This document shows, in pieces, positions 45,944 through 57,826 of a stretch of DNA of 64,000 nucleotides. Each line of letters begins with the position of its first letter. The first letter of the stretch is position 1. Under the pieces are notes generated by a model. It saw only the letters and a program-made list of their open reading frames with translations, was not told the origin of the DNA and did not search any database. A program made the position numbers and the translations under genes. Origin of the DNA: Choristoneura fumiferana (Eukaryota; Arthropoda; Insecta; Lepidoptera; Tortricidae); assembly GCF_025370935.1 (NCBI RefSeq), contig NC_133481.1, forward strand, positions 17,664,070 through 17,728,069, in the 5' to 3' direction.

Positions 45944-46173
45944 ATATCACGGGACACTTGACACCAATTGACCTAGAGCTTGTACTATGGACACTAGGCA
46001 ACGGATAAACATACTTATATAGATAAATACATACTTAAATACATATTAAACATCCAAGACCCGAGAACAAACATTCGTATTATCCATACAAATATCTGCC
46101 CCGGCCGGGATTCGAACCCGGGACCTTAAGCTTCGTAGTCAGGTTCTCTAACCACTTAGCCATCCGGTCGTCA
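45944..46173 (-). mobile_element. tRNA-derived SINE, family A
   Basis: ATATCACGGGACACTTGACA, CATACTTATATAGATAAATA, then CCGGGATTCGAACCCGGGAC (B box) and AACCACTTAGCCATCCGGTC (head). A small deletion lies after GACCTAG near 45973. Confidence 0.85.
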
Positions 46174-46557
46174 ATAATACGTTTCCTTAAAACAATTGTT
46201 CTCCATAGAGAAAGTTCTTCTTCCCTCTATTGCAAAGGCCTACTTGTTCCAGCCAGCTGTGGTATCGAAACATCCTTTCTCTATTATCCAACTGCATCAG
46301 GTTGTTTATTAATTATTGGCTTCGATTCGATGGCAATCTTGACCCTATCTGACCTGCGATCGTTCCGACAGACGGCTGAGGCTCTCAAAACGTTGGGCAT
46401 TTTGATTGACTCCTGTCACATGACTAGATAGCCAAATGGCTTAGTGTTTTGACTGATCGCATGCAGAAGACCATGGATTCGATTCCGCGCTCAAGCTTCT
46501 GAGATTTTGGCAAGTTTTGTGCGGAATTAGAATACAATAAAATGACTCTTTATTGTG
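46174..46557. other. Intronic DNA with a SINE head fragment
   Basis: 46424-46520 (CTAGATAGCCAAATGGCTTA, then CCATGGATTCGATTCC) has A- and B-box-like words and GTTTTGTGCGGAATTAG, so it is probably a decayed family B SINE head. AATGACTCTTTATTGT just before the MITE is a retroelement tail on the minus strand. Confidence 0.45.
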
Positions 46558-46691
46558 CAGTCAACGTCATAAATAAGTGATGATTTCTGTACCTTGTCGC
46601 TTTCAGTCGTTACACAATTTCGTATGGCTTTTCAAACATGACGTTAAAGTGACAAGGTACAAAAGTGATCACTTATTTATGACGTTGACTG
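46558..46691. mobile_element. 134-bp MITE, copy 2
   Basis: CAGTCAACGTCATAAATAAG at the left and TGATCACTTATTTATGACG, then TTGACTG at the right. It has the same length and order as the copies at 39791 and 60124. The flanking bases are TG and TT, so the TA duplication is degraded here. Confidence 0.87.
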
Positions 46692-47924
46692 TTACAACAT
46701 AATAAAGTAAGCAGTTGAGAAAATAGAGTTACCTACATCTGGAAAAATGTATATGGTGAGCAATTAGCGGTCTTATCGCTTCCAAGTGATTTTTCCAGGA
46801 AACTTAAATATTTATTTTATTTTGGTATTAAAAAAACCGTTTCAACAAAAAACACTCAAATTTCGGTCGCTCGTCTGAGCTCATCTGATCTGACAAAAAC
46901 TTGAACTCACATAAATCTAACCCCAAAAGTTTGAAATCCACTGTCCCAAAACTGGGTCACTATTGCTATCTATCAGATAACAATCTGACATCTGACGCAA
47001 ATCCCTGACAGATGTATTGGAGCATTAAATCTTTCGGTTGCAGTGAAAGTGCTACCGTATTTTAATTTTAATCGCCTATGAATTAATTAAATAATGTGCG
47101 TCAATTAGATTAAGGCACCTGTTGAAAGGGCACGGTTACACGAAATTTAATTTATTACATTTAATTAATTATTATTGTGAAAGTGTATTTAAAATAAATG
47201 GACCTCCGCAAAGTAATGCCTGAATCTATACAGTATTTAAAGTGTATTTATTTATGTTTATATACTTTTTACAATATTTGAAACAACTTAGAAAAGTTGG
47301 AAACAACCGACACTGCCATTTCAAAGTTGAATATCTCTAAAACGGCTGAATCCATTTCTATCATACCTACCTACATAGCAAAGAACCACCGCCAGGAATT
47401 TCACTTTCACGTAAAAAAACCACATTGAAATCGGTTCATAAAGTACCGTAAAGACCTACGATACCATAGACAGAAAGACAGATAGACTGACAGACGAACT
47501 GACAAATAAATAGACTGACAAACAGACTAACATAAGCGGCAAACTTACAATACCTGTTGCATCAGAGGTATAAAATCAAAAAGCGCTGTGTTATGTTATA
47601 CGTAGATTGAAAAGAAAAATAGTGCATTTGAAGACACAAAACCACCTTGTGCTTTAAGCTCCGATCTATTCATCATTAGTTCTATCTGTGATAAACGGAC
47701 AGTTCTGTAAGTCTAGTAATAGGATTCCGTCGGCAACTTCTGCGTACGGAACCATTAAACCGCGTACAAGCACCAATTTACTGAAGGTTGCAGTGCAGCC
47801 CACATAGTCGATTGCCTTGCGCATAAATAGCTTACAGCTGCTATGTCTGTTCTACGTTTTTGCGGACATGGATAAGAGCTTTATTACGAACGAAACTGAT
47901 AATAATATAACCTAACCATAAAAA
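46692..47924. other. Intronic DNA with an unassigned repeat
   Basis: 47330-47550 (AGTTGAATATCTCTAAAACG, GAAATCGGTTCATAAAGTAC, then GACAGAAAGACAGATAGACT) has the layout of the short lepidopteran interspersed repeats but was not matched inside the window. The rest is AT-rich. Confidence 0.4.
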
Positions 47925-48180
47925 AATCATTTTTAATAACTTTTTTTGCTGACTGTACTTTTTGTTGACTGTACTTGCATTGTCACCCAAACTACATGCA
48001 TACCAAATTTCAAGTCAATGCTATTAACCGTTGAAGAGTTACGTCCTGCGGAGACGATCCTGGCTAGACTACCAGAATGTCACTACTAGATTATTGTATT
48101 GTCACGCGATTAACAGAAGTATTCCATATTTCAAGTCAATCTGACTACAGGAAGTTTGTCAAATTTAACCTGCGATTTCG
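47925..48180 (+). mobile_element. 'GCTGACTGTAC' element, 3'-truncated
   Basis: ATTTTTAATAACTTTTTTTG, CTGACTGTACTTTTTGTTGA, ATTGTCACCCAAACTACATG, GAGACGATCCTGGCTAGACT. It breaks off after AGTTTGTCAAATTTAACC, before the usual GACAGACAGACA block. Confidence 0.75.
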
Positions 48181-50308
48181 TTTGGAAAGAACGGTCTCAG
48201 GATCGCACCGACTTAAAACACAGCTACATCCCCAGTTCCTTGAAGTTTACTACGGAGAGGAGATTGTAGAGGGGAGCTTCTTCTACCCATAGAGTCTTGC
48301 TTCAGCTATTGCTAGAAAGCTGAGAGAGGAGCATGCATTCTCCCGGCTCTATGCCATAGAGTGCCAGTGGCTCCTAACCTTTATAATATTGTTACCCATA
48401 TGACCTTCTGGGAAAACTGAATTTACCCCCCCCCCTTAAAATTTAAAAAATAGATACAACGCAAGCAAATAAAAATATCTTTACTAATCACAAAAATACT
48501 TTGAACTTTTAAAACCAGTCTTACAATGTTTAATTTTTCTTAACAATGAAATAAGTAAAATTAACAGCTAGAAAGGGATGTCACGTGCGGTAGATACTTA
48601 CTGAGCGGCGATCTATCATTTTTAATTTATACTATTTAGCTAGGTATTTAATTAGATTAGGTCTTAATTATTAGGTTTTTTAATACCCCCAAAGAATAGC
48701 TGATTTATCCTCGCGGGGGTAATTACCCTTAGGTTCGGAACCACTGCTCTATGGGGTGCTTAGGTTAGTCTTTTTTCGTTAATTCCAATTAGTTCCTTCA
48801 GTGAGCCTAACGAACGCAAAGATGGTCGAAAACCTTTTGTGCAAACGCAAAAAGGCAACTCCAGTCATAGATAGTCTAAGACAATCTAGGTTCATGAATA
48901 GGCATAATCTTAAATTAGGCCAAACAACGTCCAAAGATTTAGCCAAGCATTTGAATCAAACTTCTAATTGTTTTCGACAACCAATAAATCCAATCAATTA
49001 ATACTAAATTACCTAACTTACAACCCAAATATTTCAAATAATAAACCTTATTTTAGCGCAATTAAGTTCAAAGTTTTATTTAAAAAAAGGCACTTGCGTC
49101 CTTTGTAGTTTGGTTAGCGAAGTTCTGGATAAATTTTGGAATGATGTATGAAAATAAACCTTATTGTTTGAGTTTTAAGTTGAAAATCGTAGTTGAGTTA
49201 AGGTGTTTGGGACATATAGAATTTAGTCCTTTAAGTTCTAGACATAGCCTTCAAATGTCAAAACCTTGTTCAGTGTACAAATTGAATTTAGTATTACTCA
49301 ATATTATAATGGTTGTTAATAGCGTGTCAATTAAGGAATCTATGTTAAGGAATGCAAGGTTGTGTTGGGTGCAAAAAAGGATAATGTAAAATAATAAATG
49401 TAGGTAAATCTATTCCTTACTTCTGTCTATGTACATATATCGATGCGGTTTTCTTTGGATACGAATTTCTTTGCTAAGATTTGTTTCATCAAAATCGGTT
49501 CGGCCGTTTTTGAGACGTTGAACTTTGAAATGACACTATCGGTTTTTTTAAATTTTCTAAGTCGGTAAAGTTATGTTGAAATATAACATAGAAATGAGCA
49601 TTTTGACTTATAGTACTTTTTATATCTCTTTTAATATTATAAATGACGAATACCGTGACTTTTCCCGCAACAAATTCGCTTTAAGGATTTGAGTAGATAA
49701 CTAGAGATAATAACAGGTCCTAAACTAGAATACTAGGTATCTTAAATTTATGGCTCCTCGTAAAACCAAGCTATTACCCTAAAATGGCGTTTATATAGTA
49801 AATAGATCGTCCATTAAAAGGCCTGCCAATTGGGACAGACTTATAGCTCACGTTGTACTGGTCGTCACACAATCGCCCTTAAATAACTGGGGACACCATA
49901 AACTTGGCTAATCAGTGTGACCTGCGCAGACGGCGCGTCGCCCAGTGAAGCCTTTCGTTTACCAAGTAAACTTTATTTACAACCCCGTTGACATTATTTA
50001 ATTTAATTGGTATTTTAAAAGCTTGATTTCATGTATTTATTTCAAGAATTGGGACTGTTTTAGGGAATTAAATAAAGCAGGGATTAAACTAGTTTTTATT
50101 CATATTTAAGTATTTTAAAATTTTAGAGAAAAGTACTTAATTTCTCTTTTTTTTTGGTTGTTTCAATCAAATTTGTATTTGGATAAGTTTTATTTTTTGA
50201 GTTGATGAACGCGTTGAAGTCTTATGTGTATAGAATACGGCAATATTAAATAAAGATCATTGGTTAAATACGAGATATTAATAATATGATGGGTTTTATA
50301 ATGAGATT
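48181..50308. other. Intronic DNA without recognised features
   Basis: 48185-48380 is slightly GC-richer (GAACGGTCTCAGGATCGCAC) and unassigned. A (C)10 run is at 48427-48436. The short frames at 48800-49390 show no conserved pattern. ATCAAAATCGGTTCGGCCGT at 49488-49507 is a word common to short lepidopteran repeats. Confidence 0.4.
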
Positions 50309-50365
50309 TTTTTATGAGAGGGAGGCAAACGAGCAAGCGGGACATTTGATGGGAAATGATCAGAT
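50309..50365 (-). repeat. Family F retroelement, small fragment
   Basis: TTTTTTTATGAGAGGGAGGC then AAACGAGCAAGCGGGAC, matching the tail-proximal part of the fuller copies. Confidence 0.6.
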
Positions 50366-50881
50366 ATGTATATATTTTACATAGTTTTTTGTACATTTAA
50401 AGTAGGTACCTACTTATTTCAAAGAGTATAAGTGGATTGCTTACTGTATGAACTACTAAACTAGTGTATTTGTAGACTTTATTTGCGTGGGCTGACATCT
50501 GCGACCACCCGATTTAAATCTTAAGCCGCGTTTCTAATGTTAGAGCGAGTGAAAGTTATGTGCTGTCTCGTTTGCGCGGAATGATCTAGATTTCTTCTCT
50601 GAAGTGTACTTAGTGCATGTGAAGGTTTTGCACGATAAGTAGCATAAATATCTTTTTTATGGGTATTTAAATGATGACCTGGCTTTTTGCTATTAACATA
50701 GTTTATTATAGTTTACAGCTTCTACGTAAGAGATCAAGTTATTCGTAAGGATTTACTGAGTACTCTATGGTGCAATTCACAGTTATTATTATAATACAAG
50801 GTAAAATTTTAAACGTGACTCAAATGAGTGTTTCTATCTCAACTAATGCCGGATAATGGAACTCAATTTGTTAAAATTCCA
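50366..50881. other. Intronic DNA without recognised features
   Basis: AT-rich sequence; nothing recognised. Confidence 0.4.
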
Positions 50882-51177
50882 TTCCAGCCTATATACGTCC
50901 CACTGCTGGGCACAGGCCTCCTCTCAGAATGAGAGGCCTTGGGCTGTAATTCCCACGCGGGCCCAGTGCGGATTGGGAACTTCACACATTCCATTGAATT
51001 ACTTCACAGGTATGTGCAGGTTTCCTCACAATGTTTTCCTTTACCGTAAAGCTCGTGGTAAATTTGAAATGTAATTTCGCACATGAATTTCGAAAAACTC
51101 AGAGACGCCGGCCGGGGCTTGAACCCACGATCGTCTGCTTGAGAGGCGATAGGTCAAACCACTAGGCCACCACGGCT
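50882..51177 (-). mobile_element. tRNA-derived SINE, family B, full length
   Basis: TTCCAGCCTATATACGTCCC, GGGCACAGGCCTCCTCTCAG, CGCGGGCCCAGTGCGGATTG, GCAGGTTTCCTCACAATGTT, then CTTGAACCCACGATCG (B box) and CACTAGGCCACCACGGC (A-box side). Confidence 0.87.
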
Positions 51178-51739
51178 TACATACAATAGGTTACAAGAAA
51201 TGTATGAGACGCCTACCCTACGGTATCTAAAGTAACAAAGAAAATTCCCGCAAGGTCTAGGAAAGTACGGAACCCTCTTCACAAGGGTTGAACTCGCTCT
51301 TGTCCGCTTTTTTTTCTGTATCAGCGTAGCACAGACCACTCGAGCGTAAACTCGCGCCTTCTTGTTTACGCGACTTATCTTAATCCTCGGTATTAGAACG
51401 CCTACTGCTACCGACAATATAGGTAGGGTGGCCACGACGTGTCACTTACTTAATTTATTTCACTTGATTTCAGGTACAAAAATATTACACAAATAGCATT
51501 GAGTTTCACTAAAATCTACCGGATAATGCGAACAAAGTAAAAACTTAAATCTAATTACAGTTTAGGAAATCCTTTACACTATAAAATCACTTTTCAACCG
51601 GCCACTTTTTTAATAATATCTTAAATTTACAGAATGTTTGGTATTTTATTGTGTCAGGTAGCTTATTAAAGATCTTTATATTATACAGGTATGAGTGTGT
51701 GTGTTTTTTTTGTCATCGGTACATATATCTCAATTATTA
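51178..51739. other. Intronic DNA without recognised features
   Basis: 51215-51440 has a mixed composition (CCCGCAAGGTCTAGGAAAG) and a 93-codon minus-strand frame without domain features; not called a gene. Confidence 0.35.
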
Positions 51740-51930
51740 TTTCATATTTTTTTTTTAAAATTTTTATTTGACCTCATGGAAGAGCTCCTACTGCTGAAAT
51801 ACAGGTTCACACCTAGTTTGGCAGCTGTGGCCCACTTTATTTACGATTTTGTCTAGTTACTACATATATTAGTCTAAGATACTTGTGCCTTTTTATGGAA
51901 ATAAAGAATTATTATTATTATTATAAACAG
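51740..51930 (+). mobile_element. LINE 3' end with ATT-repeat tail
   Basis: GAAGAGCTCCTACTGCTGAA, GGTTCACACCTAGTTTGGC, then GCCTTTTTATGGAAATAAAG and AATTATTATTATTATTATAA. The AATAAAG signal followed by an (ATT)n tail is typical of non-LTR elements of the Jockey/CR1 kind. Confidence 0.55.
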
Positions 51931-52439
51931 GCATTATTCCAAAAACCCTTACAACAGCACTTAAAATACTAAATCTACACGACAACACATACATACCCTT
52001 ACAGAAATCAATGGTTTTAGATACTTGCTACAACAACCAAGAAAATAATCACACAAACACAAACAAATTTCACAAACATTTGACATACCTACTGATAACT
52101 TGACACTTAGAGTAGGTATGCCCGTACAGTCAGATGCAGAGAAAGGGTACCCCCCTGTAACTGCGGTAAGTATGGAGAAATAACCGACTTATCCCCTGTT
52201 TCACCATCCAATGGAATGGATGGTGAAACAGCCCCTTAATGTCGAGAAAGTCTTTGAGTACAAAAATATTAATTAATATCTAAGGCGTATTATAAAGTTA
52301 ATGATTATATCATGGACAGGGATATTTGAAAATAATTCCGATCCGCATTAGCGATCCCTTCAAATAGCGACCCTACTGTGTTAAAAATAAAGTTGCGTTA
52401 AATACTTGTGGATGTATACATATCATTTCATAATATTGT
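51931..52439. other. Intronic DNA with a short perfect hairpin
   Basis: At 52196-52231 CTGTTTCACCATCCA and its exact reverse complement TGGATGGTGAAACAG flank a 6-base loop. In Lepidoptera these arms are the ends of larger MITEs, so this may be an end-to-end deletion product. The rest is AT-rich. Confidence 0.5.
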
Positions 52440-52592
52440 AAATCTGTTTAAAAAAATATACCTCGTTGAGTTTCTTGCCGGATTCTTCTCAACAGAGGTT
52501 TTTCCGAACCGGCGGTAGTTTTTTTTTTTACTTTCATAAGTGCTTGTTTTAGCCTAAATTGAATAAAGATATTTTGACTTTGACTTTGAATA
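52440..52592 (+). mobile_element. LINE 3' tail
   Basis: CCTCGTTGAGTTTCTTGCCG, GATTCTTCTCAACAGAGG, CGAACCGGCGGTAG, then AGCCTAAATTGAATAAAGAT and TTTTGACTTTGACTTTGAA. This is the standard 3' end of a common lepidopteran non-LTR element. Minus-strand relatives are at 26946-27034 and 61012-61140. Confidence 0.75.
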
Positions 52593-52612
52593 ATGCCTAT
52601 TAATAATAAATT

Positions 52613-52790
52613 AATATCACGGGACACTAATTGACCTAGTCTTTAAGTAAACCAAACATGTGTTATGGGTACTAGGTAATAGATAAACACACTTAAATAC
52701 ATATTTAACACCCAAAACTCGACATCGAGAACAAACGTTCGTATTTTTCATACAAATGTAGGTATGTATGCCCCGACCGGGGATCGGGAA
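52613..52790 (-). mobile_element. SINE family A, degraded copy
   Basis: ATATCACGGGACACTAATTG, ACCTAGTCTTTAAG, ACACTTAAATACATATTTAA and GTATGCCCCGACCGGGGATC follow the family A order. The A-box side is lost. Confidence 0.65.
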
Positions 52791-53430
52791 TTATGTGGTG
52801 TATAATAAAGAATTAATAGAGATGATCCCAAAGGAAGATCAGCGCCGTTCGCAAGACTGATTATGCTGGTTTGGGACCATTTCGTGACATATGATATTTT
52901 TGTATGTTTTCGTTCGAATATATCACAAATGCTTTTATAAACGAAATCACTTTACGCTTACTCGGTGAAATATTTAATATATTCATAGTAATTCAGATAT
53001 TTACTTATTTAATGGTCACCCTATCCTAAACACTAAAACCTAATGTTCCACTACTTAAGCCACACCAGTCCAAATTTCACTTTATCTTGTCACAACAAAG
53101 TTTAAATTGGTACAACAGTAAATTCAAATTATGATGTATGCAACTATGTTATTTTAGGAGCTCTAATTCTTGGCTTACAGATTAGTCTGTAGAAGGAATG
53201 ATTAAGTGCAATTAAGTTTATCTAAGTTGTGATATTGTTGCGCTGTGGTTTGACTAGATTATGAAGTTAAAGCAAACCCATTTTATACCTACTATTCGAT
53301 GTGCATTTGCATTTATTATTTCCTTCTATTGTATTCTCCTTCTTTCCTCCCATCCCTCTCTTTCTGTCACTGTATTTTTTTGGCAAATATTTTTTCACAC
53401 CTCTCCTTCAGAAAAGTAACTTTTCCTCCC
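52791..53430. other. Intronic DNA without recognised features
   Basis: AT-rich, ending in a pyrimidine-rich run at 53315-53365 (TTTCCTCCCATCCCTCTCTT) that may belong to the family E repeat. Confidence 0.35.
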
Positions 53431-53648
53431 TGATGAGAGGGATCAAAGTGCAACTCAACCAGAATATCTAGTAGCATGATGTACGGTTGAGTTGCTCTGA
53501 AGATGAGCTCTGGTTGAGTTCGAAACGCGTCAGTGTAGTGTGGTGGTGGTGATAGATGGGTTTGTGTGTTGTGTGTGTTCTTACAGTGTGGAGGAGGAGG
53601 AACTGTATGCACACGCATATCTTGCATAAACTATCATAAGGTCGCGGG
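53431..53648 (+). repeat. Repeat family E, copy 2
   Basis: GATGAGAGGGATCAAAGTGC, GTACGGTTGAGTTGCTCTGA, GTGTAGTGTGGTGGTGGTGA, TTCTTACAGTGTGGAGGAGG, then CTATCATAAGGTCGCGGG. Same order as 36673-36892. Confidence 0.65.
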
Positions 53649-54450
53649 TGAGCAAAGAAATTATTTTAGTTCATTGATTGTTAGGACATCAGAAACAAGA
53701 TTCTTTACACAAGTTTTGCCATACTTGCTACCAGTATAAGTGACATCTTGTAAAACATTTAGACAAGCCGATGGGAATCGAGTTATACCGCACACCGTAT
53801 TATACCAGCTAGCATTTTACCATTAATTGTATTACAATTAAAACTTGTAAAAAGTAATGACGCATAACGTGACGTCATAGACTATAATTTTTTCCGTCAC
53901 ATTCATTTCCAATCTATTCTATTTGTGACGATTCGACACGCGCATAATAGATTACAAATTATCTAAATTAAGTAACTATATTATACAATAAAGTCTGGAA
54001 GCATAGCAAAAACTAACCTTACACTGATGAATATAAGGAATCCGTGAACTGCAATCTTTTCGTGGTTTCTGCAGAATTGCGATGACTGACAACTTTATTT
54101 AATTTAACCAGTGTAACTTGACCCCTGGGCTGTTGGAACCGTCAAACAGAAGTTCCCGTTTGAGAGGTCTAGTTAGTACGGATACAATGGCAATTACATG
54201 CAAATTTTGAGCGTGGTCCGTATGATCGATTGTATTGTTCCAATTGTGGCAAAATGGTTGCCTTTTTGGGCTAAGATTGAGCTATCGGGGTTTTCTCTTT
54301 CAAGGAGTTGAATTGTGTACTGTGTTTCTAGATAACTATTCAAATAGCAGCAAGATATAGGGAATTAACGCTAAGATTATTTTATTGAGTAGATAGCAGA
54401 ATTATAACTTGCATTGTTTAACAGTAGGTGTTAGAAAATAATATACAAGA
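53649..54450. other. Intronic DNA without recognised features
   Basis: AT-rich sequence; nothing recognised. Confidence 0.4.
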
Positions 54451-54662
54451 CTAGCTGTTGCCCGAGACTTCGTCCGCATAAATTAGTTTATCGCTTTCTC
54501 ACGGAAACTACTCAATTTTCCGGGATAAAAAGTATGCTATGTCATTAAACGGGACTCAAACTACCTGTAAGCCGAATTTTATCTAAATCGGTTCAGTGGT
54601 TTTGACATGAAGAGGTAGCAAACAGACATACACCCTTTCGCATTTATAATATTAGCGGGATG
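54451..54662 (-). mobile_element. Lep1-like Helitron, full length
   Basis: Plus strand CTAGCTGTTGCCCGAGACTT at one end, CCGGGATAAAAAGTATGC and GCCGAATTTTATCTAAATCG inside, and CGCATTTATAATATTAGCGG at the other end. Confidence 0.78.
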
Positions 54663-55749
54663 GGATATTTAACCATTGGATTGTTGTCTAGGTGCACCAG
54701 GTCAGATTCTACTCTACCTTCCTAAGACGGGGTGCTCGAGGTCCCGAAACAACCAGCAACCCAATATCTATCCATACTACTTTGTATTATAACGCAATAT
54801 TAGAAATATTACATTGTACAACAATAGCATAAAATGAGCCATTTTACCCAAGACGTTCATATAGACACCCGAGCCAGCACGGCGAGGGTGGATAGAGACG
54901 TCGAGGGGAAAATGGGTTTAATGCTCGAGTTTTACACTGCTTTTCACTTCGATTGCGAAGAAACGAAATAGCTACAGTGGAAACAATTTTTCACTTACTA
55001 TGTACCTTTTATTTTTGATGCATTTCTGTATTATTATATTTTTCTAGTTTTATTGATTTATTTAGATTGATTTAAATTTTTATATAAATTAAAAATAATT
55101 AAAAATATATGTAGAAACTTTTCCGTTTGTGGCTGTTGAGACCTTATTATCTTGGTTTAAAACGAAAATGTTACTTTATGCACTACAGCATAAAAGGTCA
55201 TTTTATGTCGCCTAGTTTATGCTGGCATAAACACCAAATTTACGAGTATGAGAAGTGAAAATAATATTCTTATTATTTCCCCAAAAACACTCCTGTTACA
55301 CAATCAAAACCAACTTTGAATTGTAAGCCTCGCCCGAACCTCGCTGCCTGCAATTCGGACCGGATTTCAACAAAAAAACAAAACTCATTTGGGAGGTTAA
55401 TCGTGAAATAATAGAGGCGTTTTCACCGTCGGTCCGAATTGTATTGAGCACCATTAATCATGGGCTAAGACCAGCCACCCTTTTTAAATGTGGTTAATAC
55501 GATTTTGAATACGAGTGTATGGTATATGAAATTGGATGGTATTTTTGTGGTGATATACAATAATCATGAAGCCTAAATTAGGATTAAGTTTGTCTGACGT
55601 ATCGTGCCGAGATACGGGAGATATGTAATGTTCTGAGATAAAATGTATCCTGTGTCCTTCTCTACGTTACTATTAAAGTTACTATTAAAGCCTGCAAAGG
55701 TTACATTATTTATTAAATTGCTTCTTACTATCAAACCAGTGTATCTGTC
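54663..55749. other. Intronic DNA without recognised features
   Basis: AT-rich, with a GC-richer patch at 54860-54915 (CACCCGAGCCAGCACGGCGA). No gene was recognised. Confidence 0.4.
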
Positions 55750-56132
55750 GGCGGCTGATCGTAAAATCCGCCAGATCACGGAATTCCAGGCATATCGTGA
55801 AATGGCGCCACTTCATGAATTGGCTAAGGGACGTCCGCCATATCGGCACGAAAGCGGTACATAAGCGGCACGCTCGCTTCGATCGCTCGGCTATTGCGTT
55901 GTGGTCACAATTCATACTAACTACTCCTCGCTTCGCTCGTCGTACCTACCTACATTTTTCTTTTTTTCGGCATAGCACGATGTGCCCGGTATAGAGCTAG
56001 GAATATCGACGAATGCATTGCTCTAGTCGATCTGCCGTATTGTTTCTTAGGCACATCGTGATATGCCTGGTCAACTTTTAGGCATATCATGAAATGGATT
56101 TCGTAATCTGGCGGTTTTTACGATCGGCCGCC
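55750..56132. mobile_element. 383-bp inverted-repeat element (non-autonomous DNA transposon)
   Basis: GGCGGCTGATCGTAAAATCC, then GCCAGATCACG and AGGCATATCGTGAAATG at the left are mirrored by GGCATATCATGAAATGG, then AATCTGGCGGTTTTTACGAT and CGGCCGCC at the right. The interior has CpG-rich words (CGCTCGCTTCGATCGCTCGG and CTCCTCGCTTCGCTCGTCG) shared with 3030-3165. No clear target duplication. Four short open frames on both strands overlap here because of the symmetry. Confidence 0.78.
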
Positions 56133-56874
56133 CACATACTCTTATCAATCTCTCTGTGGAATTTATGCGATTGTGTGTGACTAATATATTATTTTTTTAT
56201 TTCAGGTACGTTTGGAGTTTATATTGGATTGGTTTTAATTCCTACAAGGTATGACGTACGAGTTATAATTTTATTAATTATACTAAGATCTTTGCACTGT
56301 CTTACTGCTCATAATTAATTATTTTAATTCTTTATTATCTTTTAAACAGTATGAGTTGTGCCAGTAGTGTCTGCAGAAATTAACTTAATTTGACCTGTTG
56401 AATGTTCCCTTAAAGTTAACCGAAATCAAAAATAACACGGTGTATATAGATCTTCCTCCCGAATCACTCTATTTATTTATGAAATCATCATTAAAATCCA
56501 TCGCAAAGCTTAAAACATCCAAGTGTACATACATGTCGGCGGACTTTGTCTTATAAAGTATAGATTGAAATAGAGACTCAATATCTTTGATACAAATAAA
56601 ATTTTAAAACAACATTTAGAGCCATATTTTGTCCGTAGTCTAGTGACAGGTACCTGCAGTAATAAGGGCAATTATTTCAGGTACAATTCGGTTGGACGCC
56701 AGTCAGGCGGCTGTGTTAGGACTGAGGCTTCCAAACTTTACCAGTTTTTAAAGTTTCTTTGTTACATTACATATTTATATTATATTTTCATCACACTTGC
56801 TCGTAAACAGTGTCGTAACATGCATGCTACCTTGGTTGCAACCCCCCAAATAAAACCCTCGACCTTAATGTGCT
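56133..56874. other. Intronic DNA without recognised features
   Basis: AT-rich. A good-looking acceptor at 56203 (TTATTTCAG) precedes a 46-base stretch ending in AAG|GTATGA, but no ds-compatible frame results. Confidence 0.35.
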
Positions 56875-57011
56875 TGTCATGAAACCCGTGGTCGGTAAAT
56901 GAGTCATTGCGCGTACAAATTTTCATGTCATGAAGCCCAAGGTCGGTAAATGAGTTTGTTACTGCATGGCGTGCTGCTGCTCCGTGCGCGCGCTGCACAC
57001 GCACGCCATGC
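56875..57011. repeat. 30-bp direct repeat pair followed by a GC-rich palindrome
   Basis: TGTCATGAAACCCGTGGTCG then GTAAATGAGT (56875-56904) recurs at 56926-56955 with three differences, 51 bases apart. GCATGGCGTGC (56964-56974) and GCACGCCATGC (57001-57011) form a perfect 11-base inverted pair around a CG-rich centre. Function unknown. Confidence 0.75.
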
Positions 57012-57122
57012 ACATGCTGCAGAGCGCTGCTAAGAGCGCAGCCAGCGGTATCGGCAATTTTGGAAAAAATATTAGTTTTTCTTTTACAAGATATACAATT
57101 TTACTCGCAAATGTGATGAAAA

Positions 57123-57255
57123 ACATTGTATGTCACACGGGCGGTACTAGAATTACGAACACCGACTTAATCTTCTTACGATCTTAATCTTCGACTTCGG
57201 CTTCTAATAGACTCTCGTTCGTAATTCCTTATTTACCGCCCTTAAGACACAATGT
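57123..57255. mobile_element. Inverted-repeat MITE, 133 bp
   Basis: ACATTGTATGTCACACGGGC, then GGTACTAGAATTACGAAC at the left is mirrored by GTTCGTAATTCCTTATTTAC, then CGCCCTTAAGACACAATGT at the right. The arms are about 38 bases with small indels. Confidence 0.72.
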
Positions 57256-57826
57256 ACTATTGTTACCTTATCAGGGCGCTAAACCTAGGACTCTTATTAA
57301 AACTATCCAGGACATCCCGGGACACCCCAAATAGAAGGACCTGTCCTGGGAAAACAGGAGAGTTGGCAACCCTATCTTAAGAGGGCAGTTTAGTACCTAG
57401 AATATTAATAAACAATGCATAATACAGGTAGTTGGAGTGGAGACTATTATTTTTTTCATTTGCGACACGAAAATAATCCATACAAAATTTGGAAAAAAAT
57501 AATAGTCATTCTAATTGCCTGCGTTAAGGTGTCCAACTTTTTGGTCTTGACCGATGCATTATCACAAACGTCCAATTCTCGTAAAATATATAAATTCAAA
57601 AGCCCAAACTTCGAGAGCCGCTGGCCGGCAGGTACGTGTGTCCGGGCGCCACTCGTTTTTTCCCTATCATTTGACAATCCCCTTTGTGGGAATTCCTCAG
57701 AATGGGATAATGTAACGAATACGCCTATTTCTGTAAGTTTGAGAACTTTTAAATTGCCGTCAGTAATGACGGTTGCTTTTATTGCGTGAGATTTTAAAAA
57801 TTAATTGCATATGTACGGATTTTGAC
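57256..57826. other. Intronic DNA with an unassigned open frame
   Basis: A 124-codon frame (57415-57789) overlaps a 73-codon frame on the other strand. Neither shows a signal peptide, domain or codon pattern I recognise. It may be a decayed repeat. Confidence 0.35.

Noticed and set aside
56204..56249. Small exon between TTATTTCAG and AAG|GTATGA
   Set aside because: In phase 0, as required after the ds donor, the frame has a stop, and the other frames show no cadherin pattern.
57415..57789. 124-codon open frame as a gene
   Set aside because: It overlaps an opposite-strand frame, has no recognised domain, signal peptide or splice context, and lies in repeat-like DNA.
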